NCBI RefSeq assembly: GCF_040939455.1
Contig: NC_134117.1
Coordinates: 60,162,501-60,226,500, forward strand
DNA length: 64,000 nucleotides
Direction: 5' to 3'
Source: Microcebus murinus
Taxonomy: Eukaryota; Chordata; Mammalia; Primates; Cheirogaleidae
Position 1 is the stretch's first letter, and each line of letters begins with the position of its first letter. Below, piece after piece: positions 12,662 to 23,879 of this stretch. The position numbers were made by a program, and so were the translations under genes. The notes beneath the pieces were generated by a model, which had not been told where the DNA came from, searched no databases, and saw only the letters and a program-made list of their open reading frames with translations.

Positions 12662-15103
12662 TAGGGGTGAGGAAGCTGCAGCCATAAGGCCACATGTGGC
12701 CTTCTAGGTCCTTGAGTGTGGTCTTTTGAATCCAAATTTTTCAGAACAAATCCTTTTATTTTTATTAATACATTTTTTGTTGGTCTTTTATATTTCTATT
12801 TTATTTTTTAAATGAATATATTTAAAATACCAAAGAATAAAGTAAGTTTTAATAAAATAATCCTCCCAGATTGGCCAGCACAATTAGAACATGAGTAAGC
12901 CATAAGGGTTAAATTGACAGCTGCCATGCTCATGATTTAGTTCTAACTTCCCCTGCCTGAACTGGCACCACTGCCGCAGGAGGCTGGTTGGTGAGAGTTT
13001 ATGGGGGTGGAGTATGGCAGTCTGTTATCAGCCTTTGACAACAGTGCACTGTGTTCATGTTTCAAATAGAATTTGTGAATAGTTCCACAGCTCGACAGTA
13101 TTTTTTAATTCCGTCTGCTTACCAGCCCATCATGTCAAAGAAGACCAAGAGAATGCTGAAGGAAGAAAACAGATTTTTAAATGAGGATTGGGAATTGCAA
13201 TATTATCTTGTTTCTGCTAAAGATAAGATGATTTGCTTGCTTTGTGATACTATAGTATCAACATTAAAGAAATTCAACCCTCATCTGCATTATGACACTC
13301 ATAAGGACCACAGATATTTTAAATTAGAGGGAGAGGCATGAAATTGTAGAAATTAAAACATGAAAAGTAAAAGCAAACACAATTCTTTCAAGCAGCAATA
13401 AGACCTGGAAATAATGCCACTGAAACGACTTATAAGTCAGCTTATATACTGGGGGGGGAAGGAAAGCCAGTCAGTGATGTAGAAATTGTGAAAGAAAGCG
13501 TTATCGAAGTTGTAGGATGCTTAGATCCCAGTAATGTTTCAAAGTACAAACAACTGCCTCTTTCAAGGAGAACCATAATTAATTGGAAGCATGAATTAGC
13601 CTTCAACTTAACAAAAAAACTTCATGCAATACTTCAAAAAGAAAATATATATTATTTAATCACTTGGATCACTCAACTGATATGACAAACTCATTGCAGG
13701 TTTTATACTTCATTTGGGTCATGACAGAAGATTTTCTTTGCTACAAGGAGTTACTTGCTTTGGGCACTCTTACAAACAGAACACAGGGAATAAATATCAT
13801 TAACAACTCTAAAGATATATGTTGTGAAGGTGGACTGAATTCGACAGATTTAGTGGGTGTATGTACATACAGATGGTGCACCTTCCATGATGGGAAAACA
13901 CGAAGGGTTTACTGTACAGATAAAAAAAGTATTAACAGATCCAGATGCTCTCATTTCTTTTCCTTGTATCTTGCGTCAGCTAAATCTCTGTGCTAAAGCT
14001 ACTATTTTAAGTGACGCTTTACAACAAGTTATAAGTATTGTTAACTATATTCGTGCAGGTGCAACATAGCATCATCAGTTTCATAACATGCTAAAGTTGA
14101 ACAATGAGGTGTTCCGTATGGATTTGCCACATCATTCTAAAGTGTGTGGGCTGTTTCAGGGACAGGTGTTAGCCAAAATTTTATCTCTGCAAGAACAGAT
14201 ATTTGAACAGAATGGCAATCAGCAATTATTGAAAGAAGATTTCTATAAGAATGCAGCATTTCTGTGTGATATGCCAAATCAAAATGACCTGAATATTTCT
14301 TTGCAAGGTAAAATTAAGTCTATTTGTGATATGGGGCAAAATTTCCAAGCATTTCAAAAAATGCTATCTTTTTTTCAAAACACTTCTTCAAAAGGAAATT
14401 TCAGATGAACATTTTCCCTGTTAGCAAAGGTCAATGATGAGCAGGATGATAAATGTGAATCATCTGAAGAATACGCAGCTGTTATAGACCTATTAATTGG
14501 AAAATACAATGAAAGGTTCAGTGACTAAGAATCATGATATCACATTCAAATTAGCATTTCAGCCTCACCTAGTTCATATCACCAAAGCACCTATAGAACT
14601 ACAGATGGAATTGATTGAGCTCTCAGTAGATGACATTTTAAAGTCATCATTTGACGCTAAGAAAGATCCAATTGAAACACAGAAAAATACAGAATACCAA
14701 TGCCTGCGGCAACATGCCCCTAAAATGCTTTCTTGCTTTTTAACAACTTATTGCTGTGAATCTAAATTCTCCTGTCTAGTCCAAATCAAGATGCCCTTAG
14801 GTCACAAATGACAAATGCCCATCTAGAGGATCAATTGAAACCATGGCCCTCCATGCTGTAACCAAATATTCAAATGCTTTCCAACAAAAAACAGACACAA
14901 CAAAGTCATTGAAAGGTTAGTTAACTTTAAAATTAACAATTTTCATTTTTTGAAATTATTAAGTACATAGCAGTTAGATTTTTATGAAATAATGTACATT
15001 TCTAAGAATATCTAATTGAAGTTTCTTGAGTTTGGCCTTATTTGATTACAGGTAAATTAATATGGCCTTACAACACACAAAGATTCCCTTGGGCTACATA
15101 CTG
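12662..15103 (+). mobile_element. hAT-family DNA transposon, copy 1
   Basis: The left terminus is TAGGGGTGAGGAAGC, next to the strongly marked GGCCACATGTGGCC. It matches, in inverted orientation, the end of the copy at 59452-62174. A decayed transposase reading frame fills the middle. The right end, by alignment to copy 2, lies near 15103 (TACATACTG). It is flanked on the left by GCCTAGAG, close to the NTCTAGAN target preferred by Charlie-type hAT elements. Subfamily not determined. Confidence 0.85.
13132..14870 (+). pseudogene. Decayed hAT (Charlie-like) transposase, copy 1
   Basis: This is a cut-and-paste transposase remnant spread over several frames (13051-13341, 13488-13685, 13664-13996, 13857-14069, 14088-14408, 14497-14811). 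The likely start is the ATG at 13132 (MSKKTKRML), which is conserved in copy 2. The N-terminal part has CLLC followed by HYDTHKDH, resembling a BED-type zinc finger. The middle has TDGAPSMMGKHEGF, typical of hAT catalytic domains. The C-terminal part has TTYCCESKFS, the hATC dimerisation signature. The architecture resembles transposase-derived host proteins of the GTF2IRD2/ZBED group. Many frameshifts and stops make it inactive. Confidence 0.85.
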
Positions 15104-15611
15104 TAAAGCCCACTGTTAATCATTTAAAATGTGACTAATGTAACTGAGGACCTGAATTTTAAGTTTTATTTATATAAGTTTAAATAAAGAAGCTACATGT
15201 AGATGAAAAACACAAGTAATGTGGCTAGTATGACTATGGAACTAAGTTTTTTATTTAATTTCACTAATGTAAATATAAAAATGGTGACAGTATAAAATAT
15301 TTTCCTGTTAAAATTATATTGTTTGGTAGAACTACATTTCATTTTGACATTGAAAGTTCAGTGACTGAATTCACTGTGTTATAAATGTAAAATAGATAAA
15401 ACATTCCAAAGAGTATGAAAAGAAGAATGTTAAAAATCTAATGAAAGAAATTTATACATAATACAGTATACAATTTTTACATGATGAAAAAAGAAACATT
15501 TTAGATATATTGAGTCAACATATTATTAACCTATTTCTTTTTACTTTTTTAATATAAACTATAAATTGTAAACTATATATGTGGCTCATATATTTCTGTT
15601 GAAGGGTGCTG
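15104..15611 (-). mobile_element. MER1-like non-autonomous hAT sequence forming the right end of the composite
   Basis: The sequence contains AATGTGACTAATGTAACTGA at its left and ends with a block reading, on the minus strand, CAGCACCCTTCAACAG then ATATATGAGCCACATATA. This matches the terminal region of MER1-type Charlie elements. CTCTAGAG follows at 15612-15619, a perfect NTCTAGAN site. The expected outer left end of a MER1 is missing; hAT copy 1 abuts instead. Family name moderately sure. Confidence 0.6.
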
Positions 15612-15804
15612 CTCTAGAGAATATTTTGAAGACATTACAAATGATGATGATGAAAGTAAAGTAGCAAGGTAGAAAATGTTTATGGGATACAAATGTTCAA
15701 TGAAACAGAAGACATATAAATAGTATTTGTATAGTATGATTACAACCTACATTAAATCAACTGTAAAAAGACTAGAAGGGATTACATCAAATAAAAACGG
15801 ACTG

Positions 15805-16130
15805 GGCCAGGCGCGGTAGCTCGTACCTATACTCCTAGCAATCTGGGAGGCCAGGACAGGAGGATTGCTTTAGCTCAGGAGTTTGAGACCAGCCTGAACA
15901 AGAGAGAGACACCACCCCTCCCTACTAAAAATAGAAATAATTAGCCAGGGGGTGGGTAGGTGGGGTGGGGGTGGTAGCGCTTGCCTGTGTTCATCTCTAC
16001 TCAGGAAGCTGAGGCAGGAGGATCGATTAAGCCCAAGAGTTTGAGGTTGCGGTGAACTATGATGATGACACTGCTCTTTAGATGGGGCAACAAAGTAGGA
16101 CTTTGTCTCCAAAGAAATTAAATTAATTAA
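15805..16130 (+). repeat. Diverged Alu SINE
   Basis: It begins GGCCAGGCGCGGTAGCTCG and ends in an AAATTAAATTAATTAATTAAA tail. Dimeric, with a G-rich expansion around 15945-15975 in the linker. Confidence 0.9.
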
Positions 16131-16312
16131 TTAAATGGTTGAATTTTCATAGAAAAATTATGAATAATTTAAATATTTTATTTTTGAAAATTTAGTGATG
16201 TGATTATTCTTCTGATAAAAAAATGGAATACTTTCAGCTTATAAACAATTTTTATCAGAAGAGTACACTAACCGCATCATTAAATTTTGAAAAATAAAGA
16301 AAATATTATGTG
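16131..16312. other. AT-rich sequence between SINEs
   Basis: Possibly the tail of the old L1. Nothing definite was recognised. Confidence 0.4.
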
Positions 16313-16487
16313 GGTAGATGGCCCGTAGTCCCAGTTACTCAGGAGGCTGAGGTGGGAGGATTGCTTGAGGCCAGGAGTTCAAGGTTATAGTGCACTATGA
16401 TTGGACATGTGAATAGCCATTGCACTCCAGCCTAGGCAATATAGGGAGACTATGTCTCTTTGAAGAAAAAAATAAAAATAAAATATT
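16313..16487 (+). repeat. Fossil 7SL-derived monomer (FLAM/FAM-like)
   Basis: A single-arm element containing GACATGTGAATAGCCATTGC, a 7SL RNA feature retained in free Alu monomers but lost from dimeric Alus. It ends in an A-rich tail. Confidence 0.8.
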
Positions 16488-16635
16488 ATAACTATTCATA
16501 ATTTTTCTACCCAAATTTAGCCATTTTTACTTCTGTTATATTTAGTTTTACACAAAGAAGACATGTTTATGAATAGTAAGAAGCTTAATTCAATAAACAA
16601 AAGTAGATAATTAATAGTAAACAGCTGGAAGTAAG

Positions 16636-16670
16636 TCTATATAAGGCTATATAAGTCTATATAAGGCTCA
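16636..16670 (+). repeat. Short tandem repeat of a 20-base unit
   Basis: TCTATATAAGGCTATATAAG is followed by a second partial unit, TCTATATAAGGCT. Likely slippage or a small duplication. Confidence 0.8.
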
Positions 16671-17470
16671 AAAAGGAACAAACGGAATATGAGACTAGTG
16701 ACTTTAGAAAGTATAAAATATTATTTATAGAGGAAAAAGAGAAAATACATAAGGATGTATGGTAACAGAAAAATATTTGGACAACCAGAGAGCCCTACCA
16801 AGCCTAGACTAGCAGTGATGAGGAAAGGGCTGAATCTACCAGATGCTTGTGTCTCAAGATGTACTATTATTGTCTGTCCTAAGGAACATAATTAGCTTGT
16901 TTTCCATGGCATAATTTAGGTGCCATAATAACAGTAGTCAGAGAATGGGGTTGAGAGAATGAATAAATCAGAAGTCAAAAATAACAAATATAACAGCCAT
17001 ACAGCATGTTTTCTTCCTTATAATGGGTACTACATGTTTTGTGAATGTCCCAGATAGTGTAAAATATATCTCCTTGTAGGTGTGGGAGGATCAAATATGA
17101 ATTATGACAAAGCATAGTTACTATCTGCTTGTAAGAAAAATACCTGCTTTGACAACCATTAAGATAATGTATAAATCATTTGCAATTATGTTATACAGTA
17201 TTTCAAACAAATAACAGCAATAGGATTACTAAAAGAAGAAAGCTAGAACAAATATATTAGTGAATGCTGTAAAGTCTGTGTCACCACTGACTGAACGTAA
17301 TGCAGCAAGAGAACAGAAGAGAATAATTCACCTAGCTCTTCCTGCCTATGTGGTTCCTTTTGGAAGCTTAAATACAGTCACCTGCAACCTTAACTATAAC
17401 CTGAATGAAGTCAGTTTTCTTCTAACCATATAACTCCCTCCAAAGACACAGGTCAAATGAGGCAAAAAGG
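16671..17470. other. Intronic sequence, no gene seen
   Basis: AT-rich sequence without a recognised repeat or open frame of interest. Confidence 0.5.
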
Positions 17471-17479
17471 TGTAGTGGA

Positions 17480-17792
17480 GGTTGGGTGTGGCAGCTCACA
17501 CCTATAGTACTAGCACTTTGGGAGGCTGAGGCAGGAGGATGGCTTGAGCACAGGAGTTCAAGACCAGCCTTAGCAACGCAGGGAACCACTGTCACTACCA
17601 AAAAAAGGAAAAAATTAGCCAGCCATGGTGGTGCCTGCCTGTAGTTTCAGCTAATTAGGAGGCTGAGGCAGGAGGATCACTGGAGCCCAGGAGTTTGAGG
17701 ACGCAGTGAGCTATGATAACGCCAGTGCACTCTAGCCAGGGCGACAGAGTGAGACTCTGTTGTCCTCTACCCCAAAAAGAAAGAAAGAAAGA
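17480..17792 (+). repeat. Alu SINE
   Basis: A dimeric Alu in sense orientation ending in an (AAAG)n tail. TGTAGTGGA at 17471-17479 and 17793-17801 is the target duplication. Confidence 0.95.
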
Positions 17793-17801
17793 TGTAGTGG
17801 A

Positions 17802-18289
17802 AAGAAGATAGGTTTTAGGGGTACACAGACACATAGGAGCATATTTATCACAGTTCTGCTGAAAGTGAAGGGGAGTGTGATGCATTCTAGGACTCTCTTT
17901 CCAGGAGAAAAGATAAGAAGATGGTGGTGAATACACACTATTACATAGAAAAAGTAGAAATATATGCATCAAATTGGACAAGCTATAAAAATCATAACTC
18001 ATCCTTTTATATATTATGTGTAAACATGTGCAAACATCTAAAACAACACAATACAGTGTTCAAGGATACACAGAAATGTAAAAACACGTATGAAACACAT
18101 TACAATCCCATGGTGCAAAGGGGAATGAGATTTGGGATCAGAAATGATGTGAAAAATAAAATGAGAGGAGTTATACCTGAGTCAAATGATGGCAATTTGA
18201 TAGGACTCAAAGAGAAAAATTACCTCAATTCTCTGCAGTTTAAACAAAGAAGTACACTAATTTTTAAGAGTTTTGCCAATCTGTTTACT
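17802..18289. other. Intronic sequence, no gene seen
   Basis: The open frame at 17921-18373 (+) has no recognisable motif and runs into an MIR. It is judged spurious. Confidence 0.5.
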
Positions 18290-18480
18290 TATGAACTTTG
18301 TGCCTTTGGGCAACGCAAGTTTTGTAGGCCTCACTGTTCTCATCTGCAAAATGGAAATAATGATATCTCTTAAGGTAGTTGTGAGAATAAAGTGAGTGCT
18401 TAATATAGTGCCTGGAATATAGTATGCATTCCATACATGTTTACATTGTATTACTATTATTATCCTATTAATAACAAGAA
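18290..18480 (+). repeat. MIR SINE
   Basis: Sense MIR core: CTCATCTGCAAAATGGAAAT, then GGTAGTTGTGAGAATAAAGT, then TAGTGCCTGGAATATAGTA. Confidence 0.85.
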
Positions 18481-18649
18481 TGTTAGAAAGTCTTCCTCCT
18501 CTCCCAGGAATGGTAAGTTCTATGTTACAGCTGTTAATTACAATGCTGAACAAAAGTATGCTCTTTAACTTCCATCTACAGTTTGGCATTTCTTTTGAAA
18601 TACAAATACATAAAACAAAATCCATCATTCCCTTTTTAAAAGCTACTCC

Positions 18650-19060
18650 TGACTCCTCTCTTTCTTTGATTTAATCATCCTATATCCTGCTGACAGATTA
18701 ATCACCCTAATCACTCTTCTTTTCCTAGTAAATTAAATCCAAATGCCTCACACCCCAGCATTCAAAGCTCTCCATAATATTCTCCAACTTACACAGTAAA
18801 CCAGCTGTAATCTCCATTACACCATAACGTATGTCCTTGCTTCAATCATATAGAATGATTTGCTTCTCCCAAAATAAATCTTAGTCTTTATGTTGTTCCT
18901 TCTATCTAAAATGTCCTCTATCTCTACCTGTTAAAATGTATCACTACATTAATACTTATTTAAACTCTGACTTCCATCCCACAAAACCTTTCTTCATTTT
19001 CGCCAACAGAGTAATTCTTCTTTGAATCTCCATAATATGTAATATCATGAAATAAATGAG
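18650..19060 (+). repeat. L2 LINE 3' region
   Basis: It carries the ordered pieces of the L2 3' end: AAATCCAAATGCCTCACA, GCATTCAAAGCTCTCCATAA, ATTTGCTTCTCC and TTTAAACTCTGACTTCCAT. Old and frame-broken. Confidence 0.7.
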
Positions 19061-19070
19061 AGTATTTATT

Positions 19071-19361
19071 TTATTTTTTTGAGACAGAGTCTCGCTCTGT
19101 CACCCAGGCTAGAGTGCCTTGGCGTCAGCCTAGCTCACAGCAACCTCAAAGCCCTAGGCTGAAGCAATCCTCCTGCCTCAGCCTCCAGAGTAGCTGGGAC
19201 TACAGGCATGCGCCACTACACCCAGCTAATTTTTCTATGTTTAGTAGAGACGGGGTCTCACTCTTGCTCAGGCTGGTCTCAAACTTCTTACCTCAAGAGA
19301 TCCTCCCACCTAGGCCTCTCAGAGTGTTAGGATTACAGGTGTGAGCCACTTCGCCTGGTCC
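19071..19361 (-). repeat. Alu SINE
   Basis: An antisense dimeric Alu ending TTCGCCTGGTCC, followed by ATTTTATTTTA, which resembles the left flank TATTTTATTT. Confidence 0.95.
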
Positions 19362-19965
19362 ATTTTATTTTACTTAATAATATAAGCAATTTGCATTTGT
19401 TTTACCACCCTCAGTTGACTGTAACCTTAAGGTCAGGAGCACTTCTTACAATTTTTGTTTGATTGAGCATAAAGCACAATGTACAGATAATTTAAAAATA
19501 CTTGATTAAATTTTTATTGAGATTCCAATAAGTTGCCATGTCACGAAAATGCTATTTTGAAAGAAAAAAGACTGCTATATTTTCACATGCTTATGAAGAT
19601 ATTTTCATTTTAGGGCTGAACGACTCTAATTCAGAAGATATGAAACTTGTATAGTTTCACAGTGTTTTCAGTGTTTTTGTGATTTGTTCATGATGTGCTA
19701 ACAAATGCCTAACAGTTAGGTCCAAACAATTTACTAAGTACGATCTTTGTAACTCAATATCCAGTTTGAAAAAATAATACATATAAACTGAAAAAAAAAA
19801 TTTATTTAATTGAAAAATAACCACACTGCAGTTGATCCTTGAACAACATGGGCTGAACTGCATGGGTCCATTAATACATAAAATTTTCTCAATACAAATA
19901 TTAGAAATTTTTTGGAGACCAAGAGGCAGCAGACAGGTTCCTGGTAGCTGTTAAGAAAATCATTG

Positions 19966-20373
19966 CTCATGAGTGGATTAACAAAATGTGGCATATGTAT
20001 ACCATGGAATACTACTCAGCCATGAAGAAGGATGATGTAATGCCTTTTGCAATGACTAGATAGAACTTGAGACCATTATCCTAAGTGAAATATCTAAAGA
20101 ATGGAAAAAGAAACACCACATGTACTCACTATTAAATTGGAACTGACCAATGAGCACACATGTGCATACATGGAAGCAAAACTTAATGGAAATCAAGCAG
20201 GTGTTGGGGGCAGGAAGGGATGGGTGAAAACCTACCTAACAGGTACAATGCATACTTCTGGTGATGGGCACACTTATAACCATGACTCAAGCATTATAAA
20301 AGTGATCCATGTAACTAAAAATATTTGTACCCCCGTAATACTTTGAAATTTTCTTTAAAAAGAATCTATGAAA
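19966..20373 (+). repeat. 5'-truncated L1 3' end inside Tigger2
   Basis: It contains the ORF2 C-terminal region (TGGCATATGTATACCATGGA) and 3'UTR, ending near TTTGTACCCCCGTAATACTT. AAGAAAATCATTG at 19953-19965 and 20374-20386 is a perfect 13-base target duplication. Confidence 0.92.
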
Positions 20374-20399
20374 AAGAAAATCATTGAAGAGAAAGGATA

Positions 20400-21420
20400 C
20401 CTACTTGAACAGATTTTTAATGCAGACAAAAGTGACCTACTGTGGAAAAAAAAATGCCACAAAGGACATTTATTAGTAACAAAGAGAAGCAAGCACCAGG
20501 ATTTAAAGCAGGAAGGGACAAGGTAACCCTAATGTTTTGTTCAAATGCAGTTGGGTTTATGATCAGGACTGCCCTTATCTATAAAGTTATTAATCCCCAA
20601 GCCTTGAAGGGAAAAGATGAACCCCAGCTGCCAGTCTTTTGGTTGTATAAGAACATCTGGACAACAGAGAACCCTTTTTCTGGATTGGTTCTACTGATGC
20701 TTTGCCCTTGAAGTTAGAAAGTACCTTCCTAGTAAGGGACTGCCTTTTAAAGTTCCCAGAACTTCATGAGTTCAACACTGAAAGCATCAAAGTGATCTAC
20801 CTGCTCCCAAACACACTATCTCTCATTTAACCTCTAGATCAGGAGGTCACAAGGACCTTTAAGGCCCATTACACACAGTACTCTATGGAAGAATTGTCAA
20901 CACTATGAAAGAAGACTGCAATTAAAAAAACATCATGAATATCTGGAAGGATTACACCATTGAAGATGCCATCGTAATTACAGAAAAAGCCATGAAAGTC
21001 ATCAAATACAAAACAATAAATTCCTGCTGGAGAAAACTGTATCCAGATATTGTGCATGATTTCACAGGATTCATGACAGAGCCAACCAAAGAAATCATGA
21101 GAGAGACTGTGCATATGGCAAAAAGGGGTAGAGGTGGGATTAAGATATGGATCCTGGAGAAATTGAAGAGCTAACAGACACCACACCAGAGGAAGTAACA
21201 GAAGAGAACTTAATGGAGACAAGTGCTTCTGAACCAGTACCAGATGAGGAGGAAGACCTATTTAATAGAAGAAACAGTGCAAGAAAACAAATTGACATTA
21301 GACAATCTGGCAGAAAGGTTCCAATTATTCAAGACTGCATTTTACTTCTTTAATAACATGGACACGTCTATGAAACAGGCATTGAAACTAAACAGTGGAA
21401 GGATTGATACTGTATAAAAC
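20400..21420 (+). pseudogene. Decayed Tigger transposase
   Basis: Fragments in different frames cover the DDE domain and tail. The segment 20442-20711 contains KKMPQRTFISNKEKQAPGFK followed by KVTLMFCSNAVG, the typical DDE-domain start of Tigger/jerky-type proteins. 20935-21174 contains WRKLYPDIVHDFTGF. 21147-21353 is an acidic tail rich in Glu and Thr (EELTDTTPEEVTEEN). The N-terminal DNA-binding region is missing or unrecognisable. Stops and frameshifts make it inactive. It is related to host TIGD genes but is a transposon relic. Confidence 0.85.
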
Positions 21421-21570
21421 ATTTTTAGAGAAATGAAAAATCAAATTCAGATAGAAATTTATGATAAATTTTCATATAGTTACATTGAGTGTGCCTGCCT
21501 CCCTTGCCTACCCTTCCACCTCCTCCATCTCTTCTGCCTCTGCTACCCCTGAGATGGCAAGACTAACCCT

Positions 21571-21890
21571 GGCCCAGGGTGGTGGCTCACGCCTGTAATC
21601 CTAGCACTCTGGGAGGCGGAGGAAGGAGGATTGCTTGAGGTCAGGAGTTGGAGACCAGCCTGAACAAAAGCAAGACCCTGTCTCTACTAAAAATAGAAAC
21701 AATTAGTCAGGCAACTACAAATAGAAAAAAAAGTAGCCAGAAGTGGCAGCGCATGCCTGTAGTCCCAGTTACTCAGGAGGATGAGGCAGGAGGATCGCTT
21801 GAACTTAGGAATGTGAAGTTGTTGTGAGCTGGGCTGATGCCACGGCACTCTAGCCATGGCAAAAGAGATTCTGTCTCTAAAAAAAAAAAA
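21571..21890 (+). repeat. Alu SINE inside Tigger2
   Basis: A sense Alu from GGCCCAGGGTGGTGGCTCAC to an 11-12 base A tail. Tigger2 sequence resumes directly after it. Confidence 0.92.
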
Positions 21891-22218
21891 CCAAAGAATA
21901 ACTCCCTGCTCTTCTTCAGCCTTCTCATCGTGATGATGAGGATGCAGACCTTTATAGTAATACATTTCCCTTTAATGAGTAGTAAATATATTTTATTTTC
22001 CTTATGATTCTTAATAACATTTCCTTTTCTCTAATTTACTTTATTGTATGAATATAGTATATTATACATAGAATATATAAAATATGTGCTAACTGACTGT
22101 TTATGTTATAGGTAAGGCCTTTGGTCAACAGCAGGCTATTAGTAGTTAAGTTCTGGGGGAGTCAAAACTTATATATGGATTCTCTATTGGGGCGGGAGTG
22201 TTGTTCAAGGATCAACTG

Positions 22219-22906
22219 AACCTACTAATAGAATATGTGTTGCGGGGGAACATTTAATATTCTTGAAGCCTTGGATTCCAACTGGATACTGCCACCCTTG
22301 TTTCCTGTTCTGCATTGATTTTCCTGTTCTCCTTGCTTCTATGTACTTGCTTCTTTGACAACCACCATTCTTAAGAATATAACATCATTCCAAAGGAATG
22401 TAGTATGATCTAATATTGAAACTGATACAAAATACCCAGTAGCGCTCTCTTGAGTTTGCTACAATACCATGGGGTAGACGTCTCAGTGCCAGTCTGGGAA
22501 ATGTGGCTCTATCTGAAGAAAATACCTTGAATAAGCCTTTTTATGTAAGAGAGTTAGAGCCCTTCTTGAACATGGTTCAGCATATTTAGAAAATACCTCC
22601 ATGAGATAGCATAAGTAAATTTGTGTATTAGGATGGCATTCTGGAGAGCAAGGTAAGAACATTTTAAAAGAAATGAACCCTCACAAAATGATGGCAGCCA
22701 GGTGCCCTGAAGAGAAAATATGGCCAATTAAAACATTACCTGTGGCTGGGATGATTTAACAACTTTAGTAATGGTAATATCTAGAAATCAGGTTTAATTT
22801 GTTTCCTATCCCATGTGATGTTATAATCCTTCTCCATTAATTTAACCCTTCTATAAAAATTAGCTCTTTACTTCTCTAATACATATAATAATTTTTCATT
22901 TTACTA
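22219..22906. other. Intronic sequence, no gene seen
   Basis: No repeat or gene was recognised. Confidence 0.5.
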
Positions 22907-22917
22907 CCCAATGAAGT

Positions 22918-23287
22918 GTTTTTTTTTTTTTTTGAGACAAGAGTCTCACTTTGTTGTCTGGGCTACAGTGAGTGCTGTGGTATCAGCCTAGCTCAGAGAA
23001 ACCTCAAAGTCCTGGGCTTAAGCGATCCTCCTGCATCAGCCTCCCGAGTAGCTGGGATCATAGGCATGAGCCACCACATCTGGCTAATTTTTTGTTTCTA
23101 TTTTTAGTTGACTAGCTAATTTGTTTTTCTATTTTTAGCAGAGACGGGGTCTTGCTCTTGCTCAGGCTGGTCTTGAACTCCTAACCTCAAGCGATCCTCC
23201 TGCCTCGGCTTCCCAGAGTGCTAGGATTAGCAGCCACTAGGACTAGCTAGGATTAGCAGCTAGGACGCAGCCACTGCGTCCAGCCTG
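22918..23287 (-). repeat. Alu SINE with a scrambled 5' end
   Basis: An antisense Alu flanked by CCCAAT(G/T)AAGT at 22907-22917 and 23288-23298. Near its right end the phrase CTAGGATTAGCAG is repeated (around 23220-23265), an internal microduplication. Confidence 0.9.
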
Positions 23288-23439
23288 CCCAATTAAGTTT
23301 TAAGCTAAGAATTATCTTTGTCTTGAATTTTAGTATCTAATGTCCTATACATTTTAACTATATAGTTAACCCTTGCAACCATGCTATCTTTCTCATTAAT
23401 GTAACTTCAGTTGATAATTCCCATTACTTTACAAATATT

Positions 23440-23600
23440 ACTGTAACTGTTTCCTGTTTTGGCAAAGCTCCTTTGCTCAAAAACCTTAAATGGCTCATTT
23501 CCTCAATAATATAGCTCAAGTTCCTGAAGTGGCATTAAAAATCCTCTAAGTTTGATAGTAATCTATCTTTCCTATATTATCTCTGATGATTTATATTCAT
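23440..23600 (+). repeat. L2 LINE fragment
   Basis: It contains GCTCAAAAACCTTAAATGGC, then TAGCTCAAGTTCCTGAAGTGGCATT in the order expected of L2 3' ORF sequence. Confidence 0.65.
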
Positions 23601-23742
23601 GACACTCTTTCTTTGACCACATGGGGCTTCTAGCTAGCCTAAGTACAAATCCTAGATCTATACCTTTCTGCATCCTTTCCTTTGCTGGTGATATTTATTC
23701 ACTCAACACAACTTGTTCTTCAACTTCCACTTGGTCAACAGA

Positions 23743-23876
23743 AGCAAGGTCTGGCAAATGTTTTCTGTGAAAGGCCGAATAAATATTTTAGGTTTGGCAG
23801 GCCACATGTTCTCTGTTGTAACACTCACCTCTGCTATTGGAGAGTATGGCCCATAGGCCATACTTTGCTGACCTCT
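23743..23876 (-). repeat. hAT-Charlie-type non-autonomous element
   Basis: It resembles a common MER hAT element: GGTCTGGCAAATGTTTTCTG, AATATTTTAGGTTTGGCAGG and an end reading GCCATACTTTGCTGACC. The exact MER name was not determined. Confidence 0.65.
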
Positions 23877-23879
23877 TAA

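Larger units (their letters stand above)
11946..15803 (+). repeat. Old L1 (ORF2 C-terminal part), interrupted by an Alu and a hAT composite
   Basis: Old L1M-type sequence lies at 11946-12094, 12385-12653 and 15620-15803. It reads through in order once the insertions are removed: the AAGATTGGTGA region, then TTTGACACAATAATTCTACT, then ACAAATGATGATGATGAAAG. The frame is broken throughout. It serves as a clock, since both the Alu and the hAT must post-date it. Confidence 0.75.
19829..22218 (+). mobile_element. Tigger2-like DNA transposon (pogo/Tc1-mariner group), interrupted by L1 and Alu
   Basis: The termini are a perfect 19-base inverted repeat: CAGTTGATCCTTGAACAAC at 19829-19847 and its reverse complement at 22200-22218. 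The ends and interior match what I recall of Tigger2. The flanking TA expected for this group is mutated (TG on the left, AA on the right). The body contains remnants of a pogo-type DDE transposase. An L1 3' end (19966-20373) and an Alu (21571-21890) have inserted into it. Without them the element is about 1.6 kb, so it is also internally deleted relative to a full autonomous Tigger2. Confidence 0.9.

Noticed and set aside
15612..15619. CTCTAGAG with GCCTAGAG at 12654 as a certain 8-base target duplication
   Set aside because: Kept only as a hypothesis: two of eight bases differ, and both match a preferred target motif, so chance similarity is possible.
17921..18373. 150-residue plus-strand open frame
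   Set aside because: Unrecognisable sequence that runs into an MIR at its 3' end; no start context or splice evidence.
23220..23275. Possible small tandem array (GGATTAGCAG-like)
   Set aside because: It is a microduplication at the end of an Alu, not an independent repeat array.
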